Source of the DNA: Zonotrichia leucophrys gambelii
Lineage: Eukaryota > Chordata > Aves > Passeriformes > Passerellidae
Assembly (NCBI RefSeq): GCF_028769735.1
Contig: NC_088178.1
Span: forward strand, 22,952,357-23,016,356
Direction: 5' to 3'
Length of the DNA: 64,000 bases
Shown piece after piece: positions 1 to 10,685 of this stretch. The stretch's first letter is position 1. Every line of letters starts with the position of its first letter. Position numbers and translations under genes: made by a program. The notes under the pieces were generated by a model that was not told the DNA's origin, did not search any database, and saw nothing but the letters and a program-made list of their open reading frames with translations.

Positions 1-2689
1 TCTGTCTTAAACTCCCCTTCACGTAAAATAAAACTGGACAAAGGATGGGCTGACAAGACACCAAGGGCACTGCAGTGATGGCAAAATCCATTTTCCTTAT
101 ACTTTTCTGCATGGACTCATCATCTCAGCAGATGATCTGCTGGAAGGCCTTTGGGGCAAGGACTGCCCTTCTCATTTGCAAACACTTATATGCACTTGTG
201 ATGGATGCTGCTGCACCACACATCTGAATTTACAACTCATTTTTCTTCTATTCATCACACTTCTGTTGTCCAATCAAAAAAAAAAACCCAGAGTCAACAT
301 CAGATTATTCAAGCAACAAATTGCAAATTAATCAATAATGAAAAGTATGTCCTAGCAGTTTATAAATTAACCTGTGGCATGGCTTACAGCACCATAAATT
401 GTCCACTGAACAGGTATGAGAAGAATTAATGTTATTACAAAACAGCATTTTTTGTAATGAATAATTTCACCAGCTTAAGTCAACAGTTACATTTGGGCAT
501 TTATTACATCAAATACACTCATTTAGAAAGCAGATATCCAAAACCACTTCATAATTTGCAATATGGCAGAGAGAAACTGGTGGTTATCTATCCAAACAAA
601 TCTTTTTCTTTAATGAAGGAGGGAATTTCTTAGAAAGGAGAACTCAGAGAGCTCTTAAGCACAGATAACATATATTGGCTTCATATTTCCTAAATACATA
701 AAGTGAAAAAATACGACCATATACTAAAAAAAAAACCATCAGTCCTATGCAATGTATTTCAGAAAATGAGGTATCTGGTTTTTAAAGACACATTCCGGAT
801 ATTTGAGGATTTTGTTACCTTAGACTGTCAACTCCAATACTTGATTATGGACAAGACAAGTTTTGCATGACCACTGTCTATCTGTAGATTTCAATATATA
901 TCTTAAATTCTTTTTTGATGTATATAAAAAAATCTTCAAGCATATTACAATGATTTTAAGTTGATTTGAACCATAAAACAAGAATGTTTACTGCCCGTCT
1001 GCCAACCCCACCACTGTGTCTTCAAAAGAAAAGACCCAAAAAAAGCAAAAAGCAGTAAGAAAATACTACCAGAGAGTGATAAATGCCTGGTATTTTAACT
1101 TGCTTGTCTGTAAAGGGGTGGCTGAACACAGCATGATAAAAGCAAGAGGGTACCAGCTGGAAGGAAGTACTGAAATGGCAGTAGAATGAAACTGAATGAG
1201 TTAGAATAGAAACAGATTTTCTGGACTTGGTCTGAGAAACACCACATGGGCGATAAGATAAATATGCAAAGAGGCTGCCAATTTTCTAAGAAGCAGAACT
1301 AGCAAAAATGTTTAAAATATTAACATCCTGCATGTTGCTGCATTTTTTAAAAGCAGGTGTTATCAGTTCTCAGAAACCAGGGTAAATATTTCTGCTATAA
1401 AAAAATTTTGTTTAATCACTTCTAGGAATTTTTAAAAAAACAAAATCTTGAAGAAATCTGCTAGGGAGGAAGCAAAGAGGCCATTCAACAACTGTTCTCT
1501 CAGCTTTTCAGGAACCCATCCTTCTGTATTCCCAGATTGCCATAAAGTCTTATGAGAAGTGTGTCTTGAATTTTTGGGTGGATTTAGATAGTAACATGAA
1601 GTTCCATCAATGGGAATACCTACCTAGGATTCCAAGAGTGTTCATATTTTAATTACTAACCTGAATTTTCCCTGCAAGTGTCAACCATGAGGTGCTCCCA
1701 ATCTCACAGTAACTTCACTGAAACACCACGAAAGGTAAGACAGCTCTCATGGGCAACAAGGGTGGACAAATCTTGCTCAGAGACTGTGCACTCCCCAGGC
1801 ATGGCTTATTTTTGGAGTTTTAGCTTGGATGGCATCTAAGCCATTTGGATCCTGGCCCATGATTGCCTCAGGAATTTGCTAACACAAATAAATGGCGGTA
1901 GTCAGGTAACACAGCCATGACTTTAATCAGCACCTTGTGAGCTTGCTAGCTGAAACATGGTCACCACAGCAGATTTTAGAAATGGTGATAAAACTTCCTA
2001 CATGATGTAGCTTCCACAAGCATAGTAACCTGCCCTCCCATTCTTTCAAACCCACACCATCCTTTAGCCCTGCACCCTTGGGCAGGTCTAGGGGAGTTTT
2101 TTCCCTTTATCTTGCTTTGCCTGGATCAAGCCTCTACTTGGCAAGGGGAAAACTCTGAGCACACACAAAAAATGTACATTTGGGAAGAATCCTGAGTTGT
2201 TTTCCTAAAGGAGAAAATTCTGCAGAGCACAGAACAGGAAATAATGTGCTCATGGGTGGTTTCCTCCTCCAGTGCCGCTCATACGCTGCAGCTGAGACAA
2301 CACATGTGGTGGCACTGGAGTGGAGTTTGCCCAGACCCCTCAAATGGGGTTTCACAGCACTGTAAGAAAGCTGCAGATGGAGGTAAAGATGGTTTTTCAA
2401 CATGTGTCTACAGAAGATGGAAGAATTCAGTCATCTTCTTCATAAGCCGGAGCTGTTTTTCTCAATGGGATGTGCTAGTGCTTGCTCTTTGCTGAGGGCA
2501 GTGATAACTCTGCCTTTCAATAAACTCTTTGACACATTCCCATTCTCTGTGGTTTCCTCACAGAAACCATGATGGATAGCCCACACCAGAAGGACATTTC
2601 AGCAGTGATACCATACAGAGAGGAGGATGCTCGGCCCATGAAGTCAAACACAGCGCTGAAGATTGATCTCCTCTGGAATTCCTGTCTGA
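1..2689. other. Non-coding DNA, no gene recognised
   Basis: AT-rich vertebrate-type DNA with scattered A-runs (11 A at 276-286). Open frames are short (74-89 codons) and overlap each other on both strands around 2134-2495 without resembling any known protein. The part from about 2150 to 2560 ends with an AATAAA (2519-2524) followed downstream by a TG-rich stretch, which is what the 3' part of an old retroviral LTR or a polyadenylation site would look like. No LTR boundaries, target-site duplication or primer-binding site could be defined, so no element is called. Confidence 0.75.
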
Positions 2690-2745
2690 TGCACTGACCA
2701 TTAAGTTATGCAAACATGCTAATTTGCAACGCAGAATAAAGCAAC
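2690..2745. promoter_or_regulatory. Candidate regulatory block with POU-type sites
   Basis: Seen: an octamer-like ATGCAAAC (2708-2715) lies 5 bp before AATTTGCAA (2721-2729), the same type of core in inverted orientation. Two POU half-sites facing each other in about 22 bp is a known arrangement for POU-factor binding. The surrounding sequence has no repeat or open frame. That it is a functional or conserved element is inference. Confidence 0.3.
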
Positions 2746-5579
2746 TGCCTCCTGCCTTCCCAGGAATGTTTCATTTGGGGCCCAGCAGGGAGAAGACATT
2801 CTGTTAAAATGAACATTTTGTTAGTTTTAGCAACAGGGAATGTAAACTACAATGGAGAAGTAATGAATGAGTATTGAGAAAGAAGCTCAAGGTTAAAATT
2901 CGTGTCCTCCAATAAATTAAAATACGTCTGAGGGGTTTGAAATTCAAGCAAGTAGGCTTTTATAACTATTACTTTATTCTTTTTAAAAACTATGAAATGT
3001 GTCAAGAGTGTTATTTGTGAACCACTGTATGCTAAGCCAAATCTCTGGAGTAAGCAGGAGCTCTTCCTGTACAGAAATTTGGCACCAAAGTATCTTCTAA
3101 GATCAGAGCCTCTGCTCACAACTGGCTGTGGCATTGCACTTATTGGCAGGTACTCTACAAACTCATATAGAAAACAATGCCTGCTCAGAGGACTTAATCA
3201 TTTAAATAAAGAGTGGATGAAAGGAAGGATTAGCACTTCCTTGGGGCTGTACTCAGACCACTGAAGGTGGGCCAAGATGATGAAGGAATTTACAGAGGTC
3301 ATATGGAGAGTCTATGGCAGACCTAGGAAAAACTCCTAGATGTTTAATTATCATTTTCTTTGCACTCATTCCTTTCCCTAACTCAGTGTCTGTAGTGCTG
3401 TGTCCATTTATAAAGGTCTTGTTCCTAAAACTATTGGCCATATTGTATGACCAGCTCTTATCCTGGAACCTAATTTCTCCTAGAGAAACAGGCAGAGGGA
3501 AGACAGAAAGAGAAGGGGCACTGGTGTCCATGTAACACAGCTACAGGACATCCATCACACCTTCAGGTTTCAGTGGGAGAAACTCACTCCCAGCCCCTGT
3601 GCTCCCCGAATCTACTCTGCCATGAGCTCTGCAGCCACACAATGATTCATTAGTATGTCTCCAGTGCTGCTCAAATCCTTCCATTTCCCAGAACCAAACT
3701 GCAGCCTAGAGCTCATCCTTCACACTCCCTGGATTAGCACCCCACCTTTTTCTCCATCTGCAGAGGCCAAATGCTGATCCATGCCTGAGAAGATGGACTC
3801 AGGCCTGTTCTTTACCTCCCTCTGCCTGCACCAGCACACGATGCCAGCACAGCCCATGGCACTCTGCTTACACAACATAGCTGAGCTGAGAGGTTTTCCT
3901 GTCTTCCCTCTTCCAAAAGTGTCAAGTGCTTTCTGCTAGATCAAAGGAGAGGCAAATTAGTCAATCACACCCCTAATGCAGCAGTGACATGTCAGCTTCC
4001 CAGAACAGCAGTGTGCACGCTGCCAGCAAACTGCAGGTGTAGCCTACTCCTACAAGCACAGCTATCCATCATCCCTGGCATAAAACACCAAGATTCAGTA
4101 AAGAGGTCCCTGTAGGTCAGCCCTGGTGTCTCCAAGCAGAAAAACTGCGGCAGAAGTGACACCCTCAGACCACATTTGTTGGTTCAGTCCTGTCTGGGAC
4201 CTGGAGCACAGTGTGGAGCGTACAGCAGACGCCCAGCGCAGTTTGGACTCTTGCTGCAGCAACATGCATAGAAAGTATGGCAGCCCTGCAGCATGATGCT
4301 ATCACAAAATACCTTGTCATCCCTGCCCCTTTTCTACTATATCTGGACTTCTGGCTTCACTGGGAGTGCTGGGAGCCCTCCGTTCTGGGAAGTGGTGCAG
4401 CTGGTGAGTCCCAGCAATGCTGCTGCTGCCCAAGCCCCATAACCATATAATCAGAAAGGGCATGAATTCCACACACATATGTACACCTCTCCAGCCAAAA
4501 TATACCTTCCTCCTTCTCCCCTTGTCTCCCTCTAAAGCTCATGATGATTTGACTGATGATTCAATTTTGATTAGGCTTTATAAATAATTTTGTTATTTCT
4601 CTAGCATGTGTGTGAAATAATGTGATGTGAGGAGCAGGAAATTCTTTTGGTTTACATCTTCAGTGTTCATCTGGATGTGCAAAGTGGGTGAGAAGGAACT
4701 TAATCATGGTGGTTTTGAGGTTTTGAGATTATGGGGAACAGAGTAAACTGCTTCCTGACCCTGATTTACATTGAGTTTAATCTAATGGCACAAGTGTTTC
4801 TATAATAATGAACTCCCTCTGAAGCTACACCAGCAATGAGTTTGGCATCATCTCCTCTCCTTTCCCCAACTGCTTTTACAGCAAGGAAACAGTAACAAAA
4901 CAGACATCTTTTTTTAATAAACAGCCCTTGTTACGACAAGATAACCAGCCCCAGGATGTTAGCAAAACAGACAACACGTCCTGCTAGCAGCAGGCACACC
5001 AGCTCCAGCCCTGTGCTCCAGCACCTCCAAACTCCCTTCTTTGGAGGTAGCAAAAAGCACAAAACCACTCCTGACCAGCCCATGTCCCCAGCTCACACTG
5101 GCAAGCCTAAAAATAAACAAGTTGCAGCCTGAGGAGTAATTACATTTCATTGGCACCCAGCACAGTTCTCACAGGGAGGGGAGGCAGGAAGCCAAGGAGA
5201 GGGGATCAGCTACCAGTCCACTCCCCTGCAGCTCCCCAGCACAGATGGAAGCAGCAGTGAGGAGGGGAATCCATGTTCTGCCAATGCCAAACACGAATTC
5301 TTAGCTCTCTGCTTGTTCAGGATGAGTTTAAACAACTCTTTGTCATCTTCAAGATGGAAGAGATTGCTGAGGCCAATTGAGCCCCTGAAATTGCAGTCTG
5401 GTGCTTAAAACAAGTATGTAAAAAAATAAATCCCCCATGGCCCCTGGTTTCCTTACAAACAGTTCAGGACACGGCTCCTGCATGGATGCTCAGGTGCTAG
5501 AGTTCGTGCCTCAGAACACAGCAGAATAAAAAATGTGAAGTCTTCTACAAACAGACCTCTGCTGCATGACACCAACTGC
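2746..5579. other. Non-coding DNA, no gene recognised
   Basis: Open frames reach only 95 codons, on opposite strands over the same bases (2847-3264, 3253-3535), and match no family I know. Sequence from about 3540 to 4440 is more GC-rich and CpG-poor. GTGAGT-type splice-donor strings occur (for example near 4405) but no plausible exon can be bounded with them. No transposable element was recognised. Confidence 0.75.
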
Positions 5580-5935
5580 TGTTGGCCAAGAGTTATTGTG
5601 AGTGGAAAGCTCAAGTGAAGTTTGGTTCAGGCTTAATGAATTATGTTCATTTTCCAGCACATTGTTTTGGCTGATAAATCACAGCTTCATGCACCATTAG
5701 CAGGTCATGATTGGAATATTTAATCAAAGGCCAGCTTTTTGTATCATTTACCTTTGAGAAACTAGATTTGCTCGCTGGAACAGTTTTGAACCATTACGCA
5801 CGCTTATCAGCAAAAATCTTTGCTTTATGTCAAGTGTTGCAATATTTAAAGCCCTTGCAGGCAAGGAAGGATTGGGAAAAATGAGTGGCTCACTTAGCTT
5901 GACAAATGCAAATGGTTTCGTGATGTTATTTGAAA
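5580..5935. promoter_or_regulatory. Candidate conserved non-coding element with TCF/LEF and octamer cores
   Basis: Seen: a repeat-free, open-frame-free block containing ATCAAAGG (5723-5730), a perfect TCF/LEF core on the minus strand; CCTTTGAG (5751-5758), a second TCF-like core on the plus strand; and a perfect octamer ATGCAAAT (5906-5913). It keeps isolated CpGs (near 5772 and 5799-5803) in otherwise CpG-poor surroundings. Known: TCF/LEF and POU factors bind such cores in developmental enhancers. Inferred: that this block is an enhancer. Limits are approximate. Confidence 0.4.
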
Positions 5936-6274
5936 GACTTGCAGGAAAAGAAAAGAAAAATTAGAAGGAGAACAAACAATTCTGCATTTATAATCAATTA
6001 TTATAAACGCTGCTTTGTTTTGGGTTTGGATCTCCAAGCAAAATGAGGACCCTTTTGTTCGGGATGATGTAAGATCTTGTTTGGAAGACAGAACATCATT
6101 GTTTTTGCTGTTTGTTTTTCTTTCTCAGAGGATGCCTCTCTGAAAGCAGCCGCCTCTGCACCCAAGAGTCACCCCAGAAGTCCACACAAGGCTGCCCTTG
6201 ATGCCAATAAGAGCTCCCTAGGGAATATGTTTTGGTGCCAGATGAGAAATCCGGTTCTTGCCTGAGTGATCAGG

Positions 6275-6300
6275 ATGGTTCATCAGCATGGTCCATCAGC
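6275..6300. repeat. Tandem duplication, 13 bp x 2
   Basis: The 13-mer ATGGTTCATCAGC (6275-6287) is followed directly by ATGGTCCATCAGC (6288-6300): 12 of 13 bases identical. It looks like a slippage duplication with a single later transition. Confidence 0.85.
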
Positions 6301-6868
6301 AGGGACCCTAAACTCAGCCCGGCCTGAGAGTGGCAGAGGATAGAGAGCATCTTTTCATGCCCTCTTTACCTCACCACAGAGCTGTCACGAAACAGATGGA
6401 GAGAAGATTTTCTGCACTTCAACACACCTTTCTCCTCTATGTATATACACTTGAAAAGGAGGAGGCAGAAACATCACTTGTTTCTGCAGAAAACTGTTGG
6501 GAAACGGTTTGTCCAAAAAACTATGGAGCTACCAAATGCTTAAAATTAAAAATGCCTCCTACAGAAGGGTGAATCAAAGGTATGCAAAACTGAATACAAA
6601 TCTGAGCTTAAACAGGGTTTCACAACTCCCTCCTGAGTACAATTTGTGCTCCTGGATGGGAATGAAGTCTTGCATTTCCAGAGCAGTGGGTGCTTTTGTT
6701 TGCTTCTCGAAATGCTTGGTTGAACAGCAGTGCAGAGCTGTAAAAATAGGTTTATTTTTATGTGCTTTATGGGCCTGATTGTTAACAGAAAAGGCCCGAG
6801 GGCTGAGTGAGTCTGTGCTTGTGCACTTCTGCACTAGACTTTTATGTGTGTGATCTCCCACACTGTGT

Positions 6869-6898
6869 AAGTGGTGTCTGTGGCCACATGAACCACTT
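6869..6898. repeat. 30-bp dyad-symmetric site (inverted repeat)
   Basis: The outer arms AAGTGGT (6869-6875) and ACCACTT (6892-6898) are perfect reverse complements. They surround a perfect 10-bp palindrome TGTGGCCACA (6879-6888), with 3 unpaired positions on each side. Twelve of 15 position pairs are complementary about one centre. It could be a chance palindrome, a binding site for a dimeric factor, or a cruciform-forming sequence. Confidence 0.8.
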
Positions 6899-9685
6899 GT
6901 TCTGCCCCAAACAAGCTTCTGTTCAGGCACAGCGACAGCAGCCACAGTGTCAGTGTCGGGGTCACTAGCTCCCACTTGCTAGTGATCTCCACCTCCCAGA
7001 TCCCAAGAACTAGGGATTGGGAGCACAGGGGAGGTTCTACATGTGTGGGTATACAGGTACAACTGGAACAGCACTGCACAAAGAAGGAGTGTGAATCTTT
7101 CTACCTGTCACCCTCCTAAGTTGTATTTTCCTTGATCTTGTCTTCCCCAGTTGCTGAGCAGGCCCTTCTCCTCATTTTTTCCATCATTTCCAACCTATGC
7201 TGAGAACTCCAGATGTGAATTCCCAAACTTTTGGGGTTTCCAAATCCATGTGCAGATCCAGTCTGGATCCAATTAAGTCAGATCTTCTGCTGTGAGTCAG
7301 AACAAGAACGACAGTACTCAGCTTTCTGATGACAGCAGTGCTGTTAACCTGGCCCTGGACCTGATTTCTCTGCTTCAGTCCACCCTGCTTATAAACATTT
7401 GCCTTCCAAGGCAGAGGCAAAGAGATTTCTTCCCAAATGAAGAAAATGAAGTGAAGCCCAGTTGAAACAGCAGAAATTGCCACACCAGACCATAGACCTT
7501 CAGCCAACATGTTACAAATGTGCCACTAAAAGGCCTTTGTCACCAGTGGGTCTCTAGGTCTCCAAAGTGCCACTTGTGGCTCCAGAGATACCAAGAGAAT
7601 GGACAAGAACCAGGATTTATCTCATGCTTTCTTGGTCCTTTACATCAGCCAAACTGTGCTCAAGTAAACAGATTTGTTTGAAATGAATGGTGTTTGGCAC
7701 ACAGAGAGAAATAAAAATATAATTAATTTCATTTTTTCCATGGTGACAGTTTTCCGGCTCACCCAAGTTGCATTTTCCAGAAAGCTCAGTACTTTCTACC
7801 ATAACTGTTCTTGTTGGACTAGAAGATGGCAATGCCTTTCTTTTCTTATTCAGGAAAAAAAAAAAAAAAGAATGGAATTAAGTATGCTAAAGCCTTCCAG
7901 TTCCTAAAGGGCAGGCATGCTGATATGCTTTCCAGATCTTGGTGCAGTTTCCTCATACTTTCCTTGGAAAATGTTTTCCCCTTCAAAGACAAAAAAGGCA
8001 AAATCTTCTGGTTTTGCACCCTTGCAGCAAGGTTTGACCAGAACCCAGAAGCCACCTACAGACCAGAGACCTCTGTGACAGTGATCTGAGTTGTGCTCCA
8101 CACTCAAAGAGCCGAGGAAATACACAAACATCCATGCCCTATGTCTCCACAGTTTCTGATCACAGATCTAGGATTCACTCTCCAAATTGTCCTCCCTGTC
8201 CTCTTGAGGAGCTAACCATCACCTTTGCCTATCAGTTTGTCCTTCCAAATTCCCCATCAAGGACACCACAGGCAGAAGCTTAGCCAGAAAGCCAATGGTG
8301 ACAGTCTCACATGTGAGATAGTCAATGACAGGCAACATGAGGGTCACATTTTACTGAGTCTGGCAATCTCTCTATTTTTTCTGACAACAATTTATTGAGA
8401 AGGTTCCTCAGGGCCAGGACAAGGGTTTTCTTCACAGCCAAGATATAGGGGAATTCATTATTCAGGATCACCAGCAAATCAGACACCTTAGTTTAAATAT
8501 GTGTGGCTCACAGAAGGTGTCAGAAGAGCCCTACAAGTTTTGTGTTCCCCTTTGATCTTGTGCAGGGTGGTCAAGTCGCTCCTTCCAACTCATCAAAAAA
8601 TTTGTCCTGAACCAGAGTAGTTTTTCCCAGAGTTTTATCAAAACCAACATACTCCTCCCAAAAGTTTCTCTGTCAAAGAATGAGCAATTTCCAGAAAAAT
8701 CAATGAAAACATTATTCAGGGAGCTCCCTCCCATTCCCTCATGTTGTGTGCATTTCTCCCACATTCCTATGAGAAAAGCAAAGAGGTTTGTATCTCATTT
8801 TGTGGGACAACTGGCGAGCTCAGGCAGATTGCTCTGTGACCCACTTGGTGGCAATGGCCAAGAACTCATGTCCTCACCTCACATTACTTGCTCTGAGTCC
8901 TTAAATGTACTTGTTCCCTAGGGAATTTTAGCCTGAAATGTCTAACCACAGACCTGGAAATGATTTCAAATATACTATAACGACTGTTGTTAATCACACC
9001 CACTCTCTCATAGCATGGCCTGTAAAATAAGAATAGTGAGGAGGTCTTCCTGCTCCCCATACCCTGGCAGCAGATGCATTTCCTGTGTTCCAGAGCTATA
9101 CATTTCACTGGGATGGGATGCTCTCTAGTGGTTAGATTATGAGACAGGAAAATCAGATCCTAAAAGTTTCACTTCCTGTCTCTCCCCCTCAGTATTCTTG
9201 GATGATGAGGCAACTCATCCCATCCCACAGTGCCCTGGTGTGTCCCTTCATGCCTGTGGGTGACAACAATCCCTCTGCTGTGTGGGAAGGCTTAAATGAC
9301 ACATCCAAATGTTTGGAGGGAGGTTTTAGGGTAGAGACAAGCACTGTGGCCAAGTTGCATTAGGTTGGAGTGAAGATAGGAAAAAGTGAAAAGTGGTACA
9401 AAGAAAGGCAGAAGCATCTGAAACGCCCCTGTCAGATCTTCCCCCCTTTAATTTTAAGTCACGGAAACTGCTCTTTAACTTGACTGCTCCTTATCTTTAC
9501 CTAAGGCATCACAGAATTTTATATAATTAAAATTTCCTTGACAATTGCCAAGGATTTACAATGTGAAATGTTTCAATTTTTCTTACATTATGTCTTGGCA
9601 TCAAAGAATCTGCACTCATTTCCTAAGTATGGGATAAAGATGATTTCTAGTGGGAGACAAATGAATCAAGACCTTGACACCCCCA

Positions 9686-9751
9686 TTTTTTTTCTTTCTC
9701 TCTCCTTTTCTTTTCCTTTCCTTCTTCTTCTTTCTTTTTTTTTTTTTTTTT
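9686..9751 (+). repeat. Uninterrupted polypyrimidine tract, 66 nt
   Basis: Every base from 9686 to 9751 is T or C, moving from mixed CTTT/TTCC units to a pure T-run at the 3' end. Such tracts arise by slippage. Long homopurine/homopyrimidine stretches can adopt triplex structures, but mirror symmetry here is imperfect. It directly precedes a candidate regulatory block. Confidence 0.9.
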
Positions 9752-9769
9752 AATACATCTGGTTATTAT

Positions 9770-9965
9770 TGAACAGAGGCTTTCATGTTTTAATGATAAA
9801 TTGTCTTCTCCCGCTGTAACAATGTCCCCAGACGGCTTGTCTTGGCTGAAATGTCTTCTAAGAGCATCTGCTTTTGATCTATAGGGGTTTTAAATCTTTG
9901 GATCTAATCTCTAGCCTGGCTGACTTGAAAGCTGATTTCCACAAAAGCAGAGTGTGAAACTTGTA
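9770..9965. promoter_or_regulatory. Candidate conserved non-coding element
   Basis: A non-repetitive block just 3' of the polypyrimidine tract. It contains a TAATGA homeodomain-type core near 9793 and keeps CpGs at about 9813 and 9833 in a CpG-poor setting. It has no open frame or repeat signature. The call rests on sequence texture only and conservation is untested. Confidence 0.3.
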
Positions 9966-10129
9966 GAAACCCTTTAGTGGAATCACTTGAAATAGTTTAA
10001 AAGACTGTATTGACAATACTCAGTATGTCCTTGTGACTTTTTTCCTTCATATTTACATATATACACATGGATATAAAAATACAAGAAAGAGACATAAGAA
10101 AGGAATTTCTTTTAACAAATGCTCCAGTG

Positions 10130-10300
10130 GTATTTCCATGTAATCTGCATGTGTTGTGGCTTAATACCCTAATAAAGAAGGACTGGAAGCTTTCCAGAGC
10201 ACAATATTTATGCCATGTATATCAATTAAGATAATTGCCAATTATAATGATATGTCAATTAAAGTCAAGTGACTTTTAAAAGAGTTATGCCTGCTATTAA
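10130..10300. promoter_or_regulatory. Candidate regulatory element, homeodomain-site cluster
   Basis: Seen: four CAATTA/TAATTG cores within 39 bp (CAATTA 10223-10228, TAATTG 10232-10237, CAATTA 10239-10244, CAATTA 10256-10261), a TAATGA at 10245-10250, and TCAAGTG (10265-10271), which matches the NKX2-class core. TTAATTT follows near 10298. Known: TAATTG/CAATTA is the generic homeodomain core and TCAAGTG the NK2-class preference. Inferred: a homeodomain-responsive enhancer. AT-rich DNA yields such cores by chance, but this density is higher than in the flanks. Confidence 0.45.
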
Positions 10301-10661
10301 TTTAGCTCTACACACACACTGTAAGTGTATTTATAAGGGTTGATCTTAAAATTTCTCAATGCTGTTCCCATCCAGTATTTCCAGCACAGAATCCCCATGT
10401 TCATTTTGCTCTTTCTGGTCCACTTCAGGCTGCAGGATAAATACAGATAAGGTAAAATCCAGCAGAGAGCTGTCTTCCTTGGTGGCACAGAGTTGGCACG
10501 CTGTCTGCTATCATTTGAAGCATGCCAAGTCGATTTTGATTTCACCCCAGCACAAATGAAAATAGGAGCTGGCTTGTGAACTCATGGGATTTCTGTGGCT
10601 AAGGAGAAACCACTGTGGTCAAACTAGAGAGAACCTCATGATGCTACAACATGTATATGGA

Positions 10662-10685
10662 CAAATACACATTTGTGTGTATTTG
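10662..10685. repeat. Perfect inverted repeat, 10-bp arms
   Basis: CAAATACACA (10662-10671) and TGTGTATTTG (10676-10685) are exact reverse complements separated by 4 bases. The stem is AT/GT-rich and short. There is no evidence that it is a transcribed RNA hairpin. Confidence 0.85.

Larger units (their letters stand above)
5936..9685. other. Non-coding DNA, no gene recognised
   Basis: The longest open frame is 133 codons on the minus strand (6574-6975), overlapped by plus- and minus-strand frames; its translation is low in recognisable order and resembles nothing known. A 15-A run lies at 7855-7869. Two small structured sites inside this stretch are listed separately (6275-6300 and 6869-6898). 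No transposable element was recognised. Confidence 0.75.

Noticed and set aside
6574..6975. 133-codon minus-strand open frame
   Set aside because: No recognisable domain, overlapped by plus- and minus-strand frames, and no splice context; consistent with chance in 64 kb.
10662..10685. MicroRNA precursor candidate from the 10-bp hairpin
   Set aside because: The stem is far shorter than a microRNA precursor and flanking bases do not extend the pairing.
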